Below, in pieces: positions 24,190-33,053 of a DNA stretch of 42,790 nucleotides (position 1 is the first letter of the stretch; each line of letters starts with the position of its first letter). This DNA comes from an uncultured Clostridia bacterium (GTDB taxonomy: Bacteria; Bacillota; Clostridia; Oscillospirales; Ruminococcaceae). A program made the translations under genes and the position numbers. The notes under the pieces are model-generated. The model saw only the letters and a list, made by a program, of their open reading frames with translations. It was not told the DNA's origin and searched no databases. The DNA lies in assembly GCA_944382885.1 (NCBI GenBank), contig CALWNT010000124.1, positions 1-42,790 on the forward strand, given 5' to 3'.

Positions 24190-24894
24190 TTATCTTTTCA
24201 GAAGCAGCGCAGTTTGGGCATGCTTCTCCAACAGTCGAATGACACTGGTGTAAACAGCCTCATGGGGGAAAAACATCACTTTCTTGACCGAATCTCCCTC
24301 TTTCTTTCCCCTGTTCCAGAAATCCACCTCGAATAGAGCCGACGGGATATTTCTCCGCCTTTTGGTTCCTGTTTCGCCATTCTGGTCATAAACTTCTCCA
24401 AAGGTAATTTTTTCCAAATTTTCTAAATGAACTGCTACAGGAGGAAAGTCTCCGCCCTCTTGAAAGGCGTAATGTTCTGTCAACGCAAATCGCGCTGCAT
24501 GCTTGAGGCCGGAATTGGGCAAACAATATTCCACGCTGCACTCTGGATGAGAAAAACCGGCTGCCATTTCAGTAGCAAACTGCCCTTGCTCTTCTTTCGT
24601 AAGCGTCTCTTTCATCGCCCGATACAGCAGTTTTGCTTGCATTTTGGGCCGTAGCCGATAAAGAGAAACCGCCAGATATGGCACACAGGAAAAAAGGATC
24701 AAAAGGAATCCCCAACCAAAATAATAAGGCAAAGCAATAATCTGATCCCTGAAAAGGCCAAAAGCACCGAACAGCAACTCAATAAATACCGCAACTCCTG
24801 CTGCGACGCGAATCAGTTTTCGCCTTACTGGACGATTGTTCTTTCGATACCACTGAATCTCCTCTTCCAGCCAGCTTTGAAAATGTGAATCCAT
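24190..24894 (-). CDS. Membrane protein of unknown function
   Basis: A 234-residue protein: a charged N-terminus (WLEEEIQWYRKNNRPVRRK), two membrane segments (about 30-51 and 55-80), then a soluble C-terminal domain of about 150 residues with HYAFQEGG and VYDQNGETGTKRRRNIPSA. No family was recognised; the tail may be a PH-like or sensing domain, but no motif proves this. ATG 24894 follows GGGGGA; 19 upstream residues are rejected because they overlap the promoter. It is divergent from the penicillin-binding protein gene. Confidence 0.7.
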   Translation of the reverse strand: MDSHFQSWLEEEIQWYRKNNRPVRRKLIRVAAGVAVFIELLFGAFGLFRDQIIALPYYFGWGFLLILFSCVPYLAVSLYRLRPKMQAKLLYRAMKETLTKEEQGQFATEMAAGFSHPECSVEYCLPNSGLKHAARFALTEHYAFQEGGDFPPVAVHLENLEKITFGEVYDQNGETGTKRRRNIPSALFEVDFWNRGKKEGDSVKKVMFFPHEAVYTSVIRLLEKHAQTALLLKR

Positions 24895-24929
24895 GTTATT
24901 TCCCCCATCAGGTTCTTTCTTCCTATTCC

Positions 24930-24938
24930 AGTATAGCA
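24930..24938 (-). promoter_or_regulatory. Extended -10 promoter of the 24190-24894 gene
   Basis: TGCTATACT on the minus strand, an extended -10 with a weak -35 (TGGAAA, 16 bases away). It lies about 36 bases before the start codon. Confidence 0.45.
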
Positions 24939-25115
24939 CAAACCATATCATTTTCCACTGTCAAATTTATCATATTTTCGTTTTATCTATTTTATTCTAT
25001 CAATTTCTTCCTCTATCGACCAAATATCTCAGCCGATACAAAACTGAAATTCAACCTTCTCATAATTTCGCCCTACATCGAGCATACTAATCCAAAAAGG
25101 CAAAGGAGGACCGAG

Positions 25116-26723
25116 ATGAACCCCAAACGAATCATTGCCGCTTTCAGTATGTTCTGCATTTTTGCCACCGCATTATATCTGCGTATTGCATTTATTATGT
25201 CGGATGATTTTTATCTTGAAACCGCCAAAAGTCAATCCAGCTATACCCTTACGATTCCCGCCAGCAGAGGGATTATCTATGACAGCAATCTCAATTCTCT
25301 GGTACGTCAAAAAATGACTTATCATGCTGCTGTTCTGCTCAATGAAAACAATTTTGAAACCATTTTATCCCATGCTCAGGGAGTGACCAAAGAGGACTTG
25401 CTCACGCAGATGCGTACTGGAAAACCCTTTATCTGCACATTGGATACTTATCAGATCAACGACCCAAACTGCATTATCTTTCCCGGATATGACCGGGATG
25501 AGGAAAGCGGCACCGTCCGTCATATCGTGGGATATTGTCAGGACGGCACTGGAATGTCCGGGGTGGAAAAAGCCTATGACGAGCTTCTCTCCGCCAAAGA
25601 CAGCCCAACTAAAATCACCTATGAACTAGACGGCGTGGGCAAGGGATTTACCGATAGGACGCCGGAAATCACCTATGGCAGCGACGCAAAGTCCGGAGTT
25701 GTACTGACCATCGACCAGAACATTCAGCAGCTGTGTGAAAAAATCGGGCGGGAAACCATCGAAAAAGGCGCCATCGTCGTGATGGAGACCAAGACCGGAA
25801 AGCTCAAAGCCATGTGCAGCTTTCCGGAATTCTCCCTGGAAAATCTGGAAGATGCCGTCACAGATGAAGAAAACACGCCCTTTCTTGACAGAAGCATCTC
25901 CCCGTTTAACGTAGGTTCTACCTTTAAAGTGGTCACCACTACCGCCGCACTGTCTATGGGTATTTCTCCCCAAGAAACCTACACCTGTACCGGAGCCTAT
26001 GACTTAAACGGCACTGTTTTTCGCTGTCACGAGCATCAAGGTCACGGTACGCTGGATCTCAAAGGAGCGCTGATGGCAAGCTGCAACCCTTATTTCATCC
26101 ATCTGGGATTACAAATCACCCCTTCCGTCTTTTTAAAAACCGCCAGCGACTTGTCCTTCGGCAAACAGTTTGAATTGGCTCCCGGATTGTATACCCAGTC
26201 CGGTTCCCTTCCTACCTCTGCACAGTTGGAGGAACCCGGTCAGCTGGCAAATTTAAGCTTCGGACAGGGATATCTTACCGCCACTCCCATTCAGCTGGCT
26301 CAGATGTTTTCCAGCGTAGGAAACGGCGGCTTTACCCCTAACCCCATTCTGGTAGAAGGCACCACCGAAGATGGAAAAACCGTCGATTCCACAGCCAAAA
26401 CTCAAGGCGTTCAGGCTATGACAGCAGAGATCGCCCAGATCATTAAAGAAGATCTCACCGCCTGCGTCATGGAAAAGGAAAATCAGAAGTCTACTCCTCA
26501 AACTACTACCGCCGCCGGCAAAACCGCTACCGCGCAGACGGGAATCTTCACCGAATCCGGTGAAGAACTCTGCAACGGTTGGTTCGGAGGATTTTTCCCA
26601 GTGGAGGATCCCAAATATACCGTAGTAGTCATGGCCGAACAGGCGGGAGAAGGCAGTTTGGTCGCCGCGCCGATTTTCGCTCAGATCGTAGACGGTATCA
26701 ATCTGATCGAAGGGGTTTCCTGA
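25116..26723 (+). CDS. Penicillin-binding protein 2-type transpeptidase
   Basis: A 535-residue class B penicillin-binding protein: short cytoplasmic tail, one membrane anchor (6-28), a dimerisation/pedestal domain with PASRGIIYD, and a C-terminal transpeptidase. Active-site motifs: S268-T-F-K271 (nucleophile), S322-C-N324, and K469-T-A471. The third motif is KTA rather than the usual KTG. There are no PASTA domains. The protein is short for elongasome PBP2 and lacks an obvious mre or spore-gene neighbourhood, so its specific role is open. ATG 25116 has AAAGGAGGA upstream; an extended frame from 24885 is rejected. Confidence 0.92.
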   Translation: MNPKRIIAAFSMFCIFATALYLRIAFIMSDDFYLETAKSQSSYTLTIPASRGIIYDSNLNSLVRQKMTYHAAVLLNENNFETILSHAQGVTKEDLLTQMRTGKPFICTLDTYQINDPNCIIFPGYDRDEESGTVRHIVGYCQDGTGMSGVEKAYDELLSAKDSPTKITYELDGVGKGFTDRTPEITYGSDAKSGVVLTIDQNIQQLCEKIGRETIEKGAIVVMETKTGKLKAMCSFPEFSLENLEDAVTDEENTPFLDRSISPFNVGSTFKVVTTTAALSMGISPQETYTCTGAYDLNGTVFRCHEHQGHGTLDLKGALMASCNPYFIHLGLQITPSVFLKTASDLSFGKQFELAPGLYTQSGSLPTSAQLEEPGQLANLSFGQGYLTATPIQLAQMFSSVGNGGFTPNPILVEGTTEDGKTVDSTAKTQGVQAMTAEIAQIIKEDLTACVMEKENQKSTPQTTTAAGKTATAQTGIFTESGEELCNGWFGGFFPVEDPKYTVVVMAEQAGEGSLVAAPIFAQIVDGINLIEGVS

Positions 26724-26808
26724 TTTGCTTCCTTTTTGGAAAGAACGCCAAATCTCCTGTTCATCCTCCGCGTATTGTCTCCAACACGACAAAATTAGCG
26801 GTAACGCC

Positions 26809-26838
26809 TTGACAAAAAAACACTCTAAGCCCTATAAT
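26809..26838 (+). promoter_or_regulatory. Promoter of the alaS T-box transcript
   Basis: Consensus TTGACA (26809-26814), 18-base spacer, TATAAT (26833-26838). Confidence 0.85.
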
Positions 26839-26844
26839 AAAGAT

Positions 26845-27114
26845 AACTTTTGACATACTAAAAGGGCTGTGAAGAGATCAACCGAATGGTTTCGCAATTT
26901 CAGAGAAAAACTCCTGGGCTGAAAGAGTTTCATTGCATCTTCGGGCGCCGTCTCAGAGCCGACAGTGACGAGCTGTACGTCCTCCCGCGTTAAGGGAATC
27001 AATGAAGCGGTGAAAGAACGCCGTAAAGACGGCTTCTTTGACAAATTGGGTGGTACCACGGAAACTGTAAGAGCCTTCGTCCCATAAAAGATGGAACAAG
27101 GGCTCTTTTTATTA
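26845..27114 (+). ncRNA. T-box riboswitch controlling alaS
   Basis: A tRNA-sensing leader of about 270 bases. The T-box core GGGTGGTACCACGG lies near 27048-27061. It is followed by an intrinsic terminator whose stem pairs AAGAGCCTT (27069-27077) with 27099-27107 and ends in a T-run. Stem I contains the AGAGA kink-turn motif near 26872 and candidate alanine specifier codons (GCG 26945-26947 or GCC 26947-26949). Uncharged tRNA-Ala would stabilise the antiterminator and switch on alaS. Confidence 0.92.
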
Positions 27115-27142
27115 TGTCATCACAAAAAAGGAGACGAAGAAA

Positions 27143-29776
27143 ATGGAATGGACTGGCTTAAACGAGCTGAGAGAAAAATTCTTGAGTTTCTTTGAGAAGA
27201 AACAGCATACCCGCTTGCAGAGCTTCCCGCTGCTTCCCCAGGGGGATAACAGCTTACTGCTGATTAACTCCGGCATGGCGCCGATGAAAAAATGGTTTTT
27301 AGGACAGGAAACCCCTCCCAACAAGCGGGTCACCACCTGCCAGAAATGTATCCGTACACCGGATATTGAAAATGTAGGGAAAACCGCCCGTCACGGCACC
27401 TTTTTTGAGATGCTCGGCAACTTCTCCTTCGGAGATTATTTCAAGCATGAAGCGACGAAATGGGCCTGGGAATTTGTGACCGAGGAGTTAAAACTTCCCG
27501 TGGACCGTCTGTGGGTTTCGGTCTATGAAGATGACGACGAGGCAATCGATATCTGGGTCAACGAAGTAGGCGTTGACCGCAGCCATATCGTCCGTATGGG
27601 AAAAGAGGACAACTTCTGGGAAATCGGCGCAGGTCCCTGCGGTCCCTGCTCGGAAATTTACTTTGACCGGGGCGAGGACAAAGGCTGCGGCCGCCCGGAC
27701 TGCGCCGTAGGCTGCGAATGCGACCGCTTTGTAGAGTTCTGGAACCTGGTGTTCAGCCAGTTCGACAACGACGGCGAAGGACATTACACCAAACTGGAAC
27801 ATCCCAACATCGATACCGGTATGGGATTAGAGCGTTTAGCCTGCATTATGCAGGGGGTAGACAACCTCTTTGAGGTAGATACGATTCAGAATATCATGAA
27901 GCATATCAGCCAAATCGCTGGTGTAAATTATCACGACGACCCGAAAAAGGATGTTTCCCTCCGGGTTATCACCGATCATATTCGTTCTACTGTCTTTATG
28001 CTGGCTGATGGTGTCACTCCATCCAACGAAGGCAGGGGCTATGTTTTGAGAAGGCTGCTTCGCCGGGCTGCCCGTCACGGCAGACTTTTGGGAATCAACC
28101 GTCCCTTCTTATATGAAGTAGTCTCTACAGTGGCGAAGGAAAACGCCGTGGCTTATCCGGAACTAACCGAAAAACAGGCTTATCTGGAAAAGACCATCAA
28201 GTTTGAAGAAGAAAACTTCAACCGCACCATTGATAAAGGATTCGAGATGTTAAATCAGCTGATCGACGAGGTTGAAAATTCTCAGGGAAATACCCTTTCC
28301 GGAGAAGACGCCTTCAAGCTTTACGACACCTACGGATTCCCCATCGATTTAACCAAGGAAATCGTGGGAGAAAAAGGTCTGGAATTAGACGAAGACGCCT
28401 TTATCAAACTGATGGACGCCCAGAGAGAACGCGCCAGAAAAGCCAGAATGTCTATGGAGGACGTGGCTTGGGCCGACGAAGTCTTAAAGCTCGACGGTGT
28501 TCAAACCGAATTTGTGGGCTACCATACCCTGAAAGCTCAGGGAAAAGTTTTGGCGATTTTGATGGACAATGAGTCCGTCTCCTCCGCGGCCGCCGGACAG
28601 AAGGCTACCATTGTATTTGATAAAACCCCGTTTTATGCGGAAAGCGGCGGACAGGTTGCCGATAAGGGGAAAATTTCCAACGAAAATTGTCTTGCTGGAG
28701 TGTTAGACGTTCAGAAAACCACTACCGGGCTGTTTATCCATGTTTGTGAAATCCAAAGCGGTATAATCTCGGTAGGAGATACCGTTGAGTTAGAAGTAGC
28801 CAAATACATCCGGGAAGCTATTATGAGAAATCATACCGCAGCCCACCTGCTTCAGGCCGCACTGCGAAATGTGCTGGGCGACCATGTGCATCAGGCAGGA
28901 CAGCTTGTTACCGCCGACACCCTGCGCTTTGACTTCTCTCACTTTGAGGCCATGACAAAAGAAGAAATCCAGAAGGTAGAACAGCAGGTCAACGCCAAAA
29001 TCTTTGAATGTCTTCCAGTTACAGTGAAAGAAATGAACATCGAAGATGCGAAAAAGACAGGCGCCATGGCGTTGTTCGGAGAAAAATATGGCGACGTGGT
29101 TCGGGTAGTTGACGCTGGCGGTTATTCTGTAGAATTCTGCGGCGGTACCCATGTGGACAACACCTCTAAGATCGGATTATTCAAGATTGTAAGTGAGTCC
29201 TCTGTCGCCGCAGGTGTCCGCCGTGTCGAGGCGAAAACCGGCATGCAGATTCTGGAACTCTTGCGGGAATCCTCCATGACTATTCAGAAAGCCGCCGCTC
29301 AGTTAAAGCTTTCCAACTCCGGAGAGCTTGTGGATAAATGTGCTTCTCTGATGAGTGAACTGAAGGAAAAAAATCATGAAATCGAACATTTAAACCAGAA
29401 ACTGGCTTCCATGCAGTTTGGAAATATTCTGGAAAATGCTCAGGAAGTAGCAGGCCTGAAAGTAGTATCCGCCATGATTACCGATGCAAAATCCGAAATT
29501 CTGAGAAACATGGGCGATAAACTAAAGGAACAGGAACCGAACGTAGTAGGCATTTTGGTCGGCGTCAATCCAGAGCGCTCTACCATGCTCTGCGTCTGCG
29601 GTAAAGAAGCGGTAAAAAAAGGCGCTCATGCCGGAAAAATCGTCAAAGAAGTAGCCGCCATTACCGGAGGTAAGGGCGGAGGACGTCCGGACAATGCAAT
29701 GGCAGGCGTGATGGACAACAGAAAGATCGATGAAGCGCTCCTTGCATTTCCTGAAATTCTCAAAGGCATTCTGTAA
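27143..29776 (+). CDS. alaS: Alanyl-tRNA synthetase
   Basis: An 877-residue class II synthetase. Catalytic core with LLLINSGMAPMKKWF, TCQKCIRTPDIENVGKTARH and GNFSFGDYFK; then the editing domain with zinc ligands NHTAAHLLQ (HxxxH) and FCGGTHV (CxxxH); then a C-terminal DHHA1 domain ending GGKGGGRPDNAMAG. Length is normal. AAGGAG lies 9 bases before ATG 27143. Expression is governed by the T-box just upstream. A HIT-family gene follows 38 bases downstream. Confidence 0.98.
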   Translation: MEWTGLNELREKFLSFFEKKQHTRLQSFPLLPQGDNSLLLINSGMAPMKKWFLGQETPPNKRVTTCQKCIRTPDIENVGKTARHGTFFEMLGNFSFGDYFKHEATKWAWEFVTEELKLPVDRLWVSVYEDDDEAIDIWVNEVGVDRSHIVRMGKEDNFWEIGAGPCGPCSEIYFDRGEDKGCGRPDCAVGCECDRFVEFWNLVFSQFDNDGEGHYTKLEHPNIDTGMGLERLACIMQGVDNLFEVDTIQNIMKHISQIAGVNYHDDPKKDVSLRVITDHIRSTVFMLADGVTPSNEGRGYVLRRLLRRAARHGRLLGINRPFLYEVVSTVAKENAVAYPELTEKQAYLEKTIKFEEENFNRTIDKGFEMLNQLIDEVENSQGNTLSGEDAFKLYDTYGFPIDLTKEIVGEKGLELDEDAFIKLMDAQRERARKARMSMEDVAWADEVLKLDGVQTEFVGYHTLKAQGKVLAILMDNESVSSAAAGQKATIVFDKTPFYAESGGQVADKGKISNENCLAGVLDVQKTTTGLFIHVCEIQSGIISVGDTVELEVAKYIREAIMRNHTAAHLLQAALRNVLGDHVHQAGQLVTADTLRFDFSHFEAMTKEEIQKVEQQVNAKIFECLPVTVKEMNIEDAKKTGAMALFGEKYGDVVRVVDAGGYSVEFCGGTHVDNTSKIGLFKIVSESSVAAGVRRVEAKTGMQILELLRESSMTIQKAAAQLKLSNSGELVDKCASLMSELKEKNHEIEHLNQKLASMQFGNILENAQEVAGLKVVSAMITDAKSEILRNMGDKLKEQEPNVVGILVGVNPERSTMLCVCGKEAVKKGAHAGKIVKEVAAITGGKGGGRPDNAMAGVMDNRKIDEALLAFPEILKGIL

Positions 29777-29814
29777 TTACACTTTTATGGCTATATTACG
29801 AAAAGAGGGTTCTT

Positions 29815-30162
29815 ATGTCTGATTGTATTTTCTGCAAAATTATTGCCGGTGAAATCCCATCCAAAAAACTGTATGAAGACGAGCTCTGCTATGCCTTTTA
29901 CGACATTGCTCCTCAGGCTCCGGTACACTTTCTGGTAATTCCGAAAGAACATATCCCCAGCACTGACGATCTGACAGAAAAAAATGCCGCAGTGGTTTCC
30001 CACCTGTTTCTGGTCATTCAGAAGCTGGCAAAAGAAACCGGCTTGACAAATGGTTATCGTATCATCAACAATGTCGGCGCAGACGGCGGCCAGACCGTAA
30101 AGCATTTTCACCTTCATGTGTTAGGCGGGGAAAACCTTGGAGAACAGATGATTAACAAATAA
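29815..30162 (+). CDS. hinT: HIT family protein (HinT-like purine nucleoside phosphoramidase)
   Basis: A 115-residue histidine-triad hydrolase. The N-terminal CIFCKIIAGEIPS and the triad HFHLHVLGG (about residues 98-106) are diagnostic of the HinT branch, which cleaves aminoacyl- and amine-adenylates. Its place directly after alaS fits a role in clearing adenylates released by synthetases (inference). GAGGG precedes the ATG, and a strong terminator follows. Confidence 0.95.
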   Translation: MSDCIFCKIIAGEIPSKKLYEDELCYAFYDIAPQAPVHFLVIPKEHIPSTDDLTEKNAAVVSHLFLVIQKLAKETGLTNGYRIINNVGADGGQTVKHFHLHVLGGENLGEQMINK

Positions 30163-30186
30163 TAGTTTCATTTTCTGAATGATTGC

Positions 30187-30217
30187 AAAAAAGATGGTGC
30201 TTTGCACCATCTTTTTT
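30187..30217 (+). terminator. Terminator of the alaS-hinT operon
   Basis: A perfect 14-bp stem AAAAAAGATGGTGC/GCACCATCTTTTTT with a 3-base loop, ending in six T, 24 bases after hinT. Confidence 0.92.
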
Positions 30218-30227
30218 GACTCAACGA

Positions 30228-30319
30228 TTCGACAATTCTCGACGAAAGCTGAATGGACTTGTAATGCAAAAGATTTATATTGGTGTTGCGCGGCAGCAAA
30301 AACATCGAAAATTGTCGAA
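30228..30319 (+). promoter_or_regulatory. Two opposed Spo0A-box-like sites upstream of the XRE gene
   Basis: TTCGACAA (30228-30235, i.e. TTGTCGAA on the minus strand) and TTGTCGAA (30312-30319) match the Spo0A box exactly. They lie inside a larger 16-base inverted repeat (30227-30242 with 30305-30320, 15 of 16 matching). A third 7-of-8 copy, CTGTCGAA, is just after the gene (30645-30652). No clear sigma-A promoter was found here. Confidence 0.5.
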
Positions 30320-30394
30320 TTGTTCCTTATCGGGAGCAAAATACGTTCTAATTTATCGTATTATTTGATAAAAAGAATCTCCTGGAGTTTACTT

Positions 30395-30643
30395 ATGAAA
30401 CATACAGAACAAAAAATTAAACATGATCTTAATTTGGGGCATAATTTAAGGGCATTGAGAAAGCGCTCGGGGCTGACTCAAGATCAGGTTACTGCTAAAA
30501 TGCAGCTAAAGGGTTTTTCTATGACCAGAAGCGGCTATTCTAAAATAGAGTGCGGTATCTCAAATGTTTCCATGCAGGAAATACTCGCGCTGAAAGAATT
30601 GTATCACGCGGAATTTGAAGAAATTTTTAGAATCATAGAGTAA
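30395..30643 (+). CDS. Small XRE-family helix-turn-helix regulator
   Basis: An 82-residue DNA-binding protein that is almost entirely one XRE domain: LGHNLRALRKRSGLTQDQVTA (helices 1-3) and SGYSKIECGISNVSMQEIL (helices 4-5). There is no sensor domain. ATG 30395 follows GGAG by seven bases; the open frame further upstream (from 30179) runs through the terminator and is rejected. It is monocistronic between two terminators. Its targets are unknown; it may be a Spo0A-controlled switch given the sites upstream. Confidence 0.85.
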   Translation: MKHTEQKIKHDLNLGHNLRALRKRSGLTQDQVTAKMQLKGFSMTRSGYSKIECGISNVSMQEILALKELYHAEFEEIFRIIE

Positions 30644-30708
30644 ACTGTCGAAAGGGTCATTGAGAAGCAGTCTGTTCGGCTGTTTCTGTTTCATATCCGA
30701 TTCACAAT

Positions 30709-30743
30709 AAGGACTGGCGAAAGCCTGTCCTTGTTTTCTTTTT
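30709..30743 (+). terminator. Terminator after the XRE gene
   Basis: Stem AAGGACTGGC with GCCTGTCCTT (one mismatch) capped by a GAAA tetraloop, then GTTTTCTTTTT. Confidence 0.85.
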
Positions 30744-30793
30744 GGGGCAAATCCGCACAGAAATAAATTACACAGTAACAGGAGGGGAAACTG

Positions 30794-33025
30794 ATGAAAC
30801 GCTTTTTCTGTCTGATTGGAGGCGGCAGCTTAGTCACCGCTTTCTGCTGTTCTTACTTGACAGCGGCACAACTGATAGGATTGATCTGCGTTTTGGCCTT
30901 TCTCTTTTTGCTGGCTTGTTTACTAAGATCCCACTGGATCAAGGCCCGGCTGTCCATTTCTAAATCTGTCCTCCTTCTCTTTCTGGGAAGCACCGTTTTG
31001 ATAAGCGGGCTCTTTTTCGCAAAAGAAGTTTTTTCCTACCTGCCTGCTTCTGCACTGGCCGGAACGGAGCAAATCGTTACCGCCCGCGTCACAGACATTG
31101 GTCTCCGGCCCGGAGGACGGTATACTTACGCCATGAAAGCCGAACAGATTTCTGAGGAAGCGCTTCCTTTTCCCTTCACCTTTTATTGCTACAGTTCAAA
31201 ATCCCTGTTTGCAGAGCTAGGAGATTCTGTCACGTTGGAGGTTACGTTTTTTGAACCTACTGAAAATGACTTTTTTCATTCCCAGCGATATTATAAAGGG
31301 GAAAATATTTATCTAACTGGATATGCCGACTCCTATACGGGAGTAAAAACGATTCAGCAGGAAACAGACTTTATTACCCGGTGCCTGTCTCAGCTAAATA
31401 AATTTCGCCACAGCCTGTATGAAAACATAAACGAATTTCTTCCAACCAAAACCGCTTCCGTTTTAGGCGCAATGATACTGGGGTTCCGGGAGGATATCCC
31501 CTACTCTCTGGAGCAGGATTATATCGATTCCGGGATTATCCATCTCCTTGCCATTTCAGGGATGCATGTCCTAATCCTCGCCCTCTTTGCGGAAAAACTG
31601 TTTCATCTTCTGTTTCGCAGAATTCCTGTCCGACAGGAAGCGTTCAGCGCAATCGGAGTAATCATCGTGGTGATCCTATTCCTGTTTTTAAGCGGGATGC
31701 AGGTCTCCGCCCTGCGCAGCGGCATTATGATGATCGTATTGCAGGCTGGAAAGCTTTTTTATCGAAAAGCGGATTCCCTCAACTCCCTGTTCCTTTCCGG
31801 ATTTGTCATTGTTTTGCAAAATGTTTATGCTATAATGGATATAGGATTTTTGATGTCCTTTTTCTCCTCTCTGGGGATTATTGTATTAAGTAAACCGATG
31901 ACGGACTTTATGATGAAAAAGCTGGGATTTTATTCCCTTGCTTTCCGGCAGTTTGTGGAAAGCGTATGCATTTCTCTTTCTGCAACAGTCTTTTTGCTAC
32001 CCATCTTCATCAGCTCTTTCCGTTCATTTAGTTTGATCGCTCCGGCAACGAATCTCGTAGGCGGCGTTTTAGTCACTCCAGTCTTGGCTCTGGGATTTCC
32101 AATTGTCTTAGGCTCCGCCTTTCTTCCGCAAGAGATCCTCTCCCTATTGTTTGACCTGGAAGGATTTCTGCTCACACTACTGAACGAAACCGCGTCTGCT
32201 TTTGCCGAACTCCCCTTGCCCAGCATTGGTTTCGACTATCGGGAAATCGATCTTGCATGGATTTTCTTTTTCCTGACGGGAACAATCCTGTTCCTTTTGG
32301 GAAAATATCTTCGCTTCTCCAGACAGAAATCGGCTCTTTTCCTTTTTCTTCTGCTGATCTTCTCTTTGTCCAGCGGCTATCTAAGCCTTTATCGAAATGA
32401 GAAAAATTCCCTTGAGGTCTACTTTGTCGGGGACGGAACTACCGCCAACTGCATTCTCAAAAGCAGAGGACAGGTCACGGTGATCTCTCCGAACGACGAT
32501 GACTACATTGACGAGGCCACCTGCTCTTTTTTGAGGAAAAAAGGACTGCGCCGTGTGGACAATCTGATTCTTCTGTATCCCTCCTTTCGCGCCTACCAGG
32601 ATACGGTCAATTTCATCGAAACTGTTCCGGTTACCAATATCTTTTATCCGGAATCCAACCTGAACGCAGAATTCACCCTGACTCGATACCAAAAGGAAGA
32701 GACCAATCTGTTTCCCATCAACGATGATCTGCAGGAAGTGCGTTGTGGAAAGGATGAGAATTTTTCGATCGTATTTGACATCATCTCCGGTGCGGTTTCT
32801 CTGACTGTCTTTTTTGAAGAAAATGAGCTTCTGTTTTTCGGCACCGCCAATGCCTCGCGTGACAGCGAGGCGGTGATCCGCTGTCTGCGGGGAAGTGATT
32901 TTTCCAAAGCATCCGATCAGACAGAAAATACGGTTTTGTTAAATCCCGGAAAATATGCTGAAGAATTTGAGAAAGCCGCTTATCTCCATCCAGTTTCATT
33001 TACCTTTCGGTCTCAGAATCATTGA
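30794..33025 (+). CDS. comEC: ComEC/Rec2-family DNA-uptake channel protein with degenerate C-terminal domain
   Basis: A 743-residue polytopic membrane protein. Order: N-terminal membrane helices, the DUF4131-type domain (about 30-170), the Competence core with ASVLGAMILGFREDIP and LLAISGMHVLILALFAEKL (about 215-270) plus further helices to ~530, and a soluble C-terminal region (about 540-743) where a metallo-beta-lactamase-like domain is expected. In that region the HxHxDH-type metal motif is missing (YPSFRAYQDTVNF stands near the expected place). GGAGGGG precedes the ATG. holA follows, as is usual in Firmicutes. It would translocate single-stranded DNA if the cell is competent. Confidence 0.9.
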   Translation: MKRFFCLIGGGSLVTAFCCSYLTAAQLIGLICVLAFLFLLACLLRSHWIKARLSISKSVLLLFLGSTVLISGLFFAKEVFSYLPASALAGTEQIVTARVTDIGLRPGGRYTYAMKAEQISEEALPFPFTFYCYSSKSLFAELGDSVTLEVTFFEPTENDFFHSQRYYKGENIYLTGYADSYTGVKTIQQETDFITRCLSQLNKFRHSLYENINEFLPTKTASVLGAMILGFREDIPYSLEQDYIDSGIIHLLAISGMHVLILALFAEKLFHLLFRRIPVRQEAFSAIGVIIVVILFLFLSGMQVSALRSGIMMIVLQAGKLFYRKADSLNSLFLSGFVIVLQNVYAIMDIGFLMSFFSSLGIIVLSKPMTDFMMKKLGFYSLAFRQFVESVCISLSATVFLLPIFISSFRSFSLIAPATNLVGGVLVTPVLALGFPIVLGSAFLPQEILSLLFDLEGFLLTLLNETASAFAELPLPSIGFDYREIDLAWIFFFLTGTILFLLGKYLRFSRQKSALFLFLLLIFSLSSGYLSLYRNEKNSLEVYFVGDGTTANCILKSRGQVTVISPNDDDYIDEATCSFLRKKGLRRVDNLILLYPSFRAYQDTVNFIETVPVTNIFYPESNLNAEFTLTRYQKEETNLFPINDDLQEVRCGKDENFSIVFDIISGAVSLTVFFEENELLFFGTANASRDSEAVIRCLRGSDFSKASDQTENTVLLNPGKYAEEFEKAAYLHPVSFTFRSQNH

Positions 33026-33053
33026 TAGAAAATCAATAGAAAGGAATTTTCAT

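Noticed and set aside
24885-25115. N-terminal extension of the penicillin-binding protein
   Set aside because: The extension overlaps the divergent gene and promoter; ATG 25116 has an ideal AAAGGAGGA site and gives a normal anchor.
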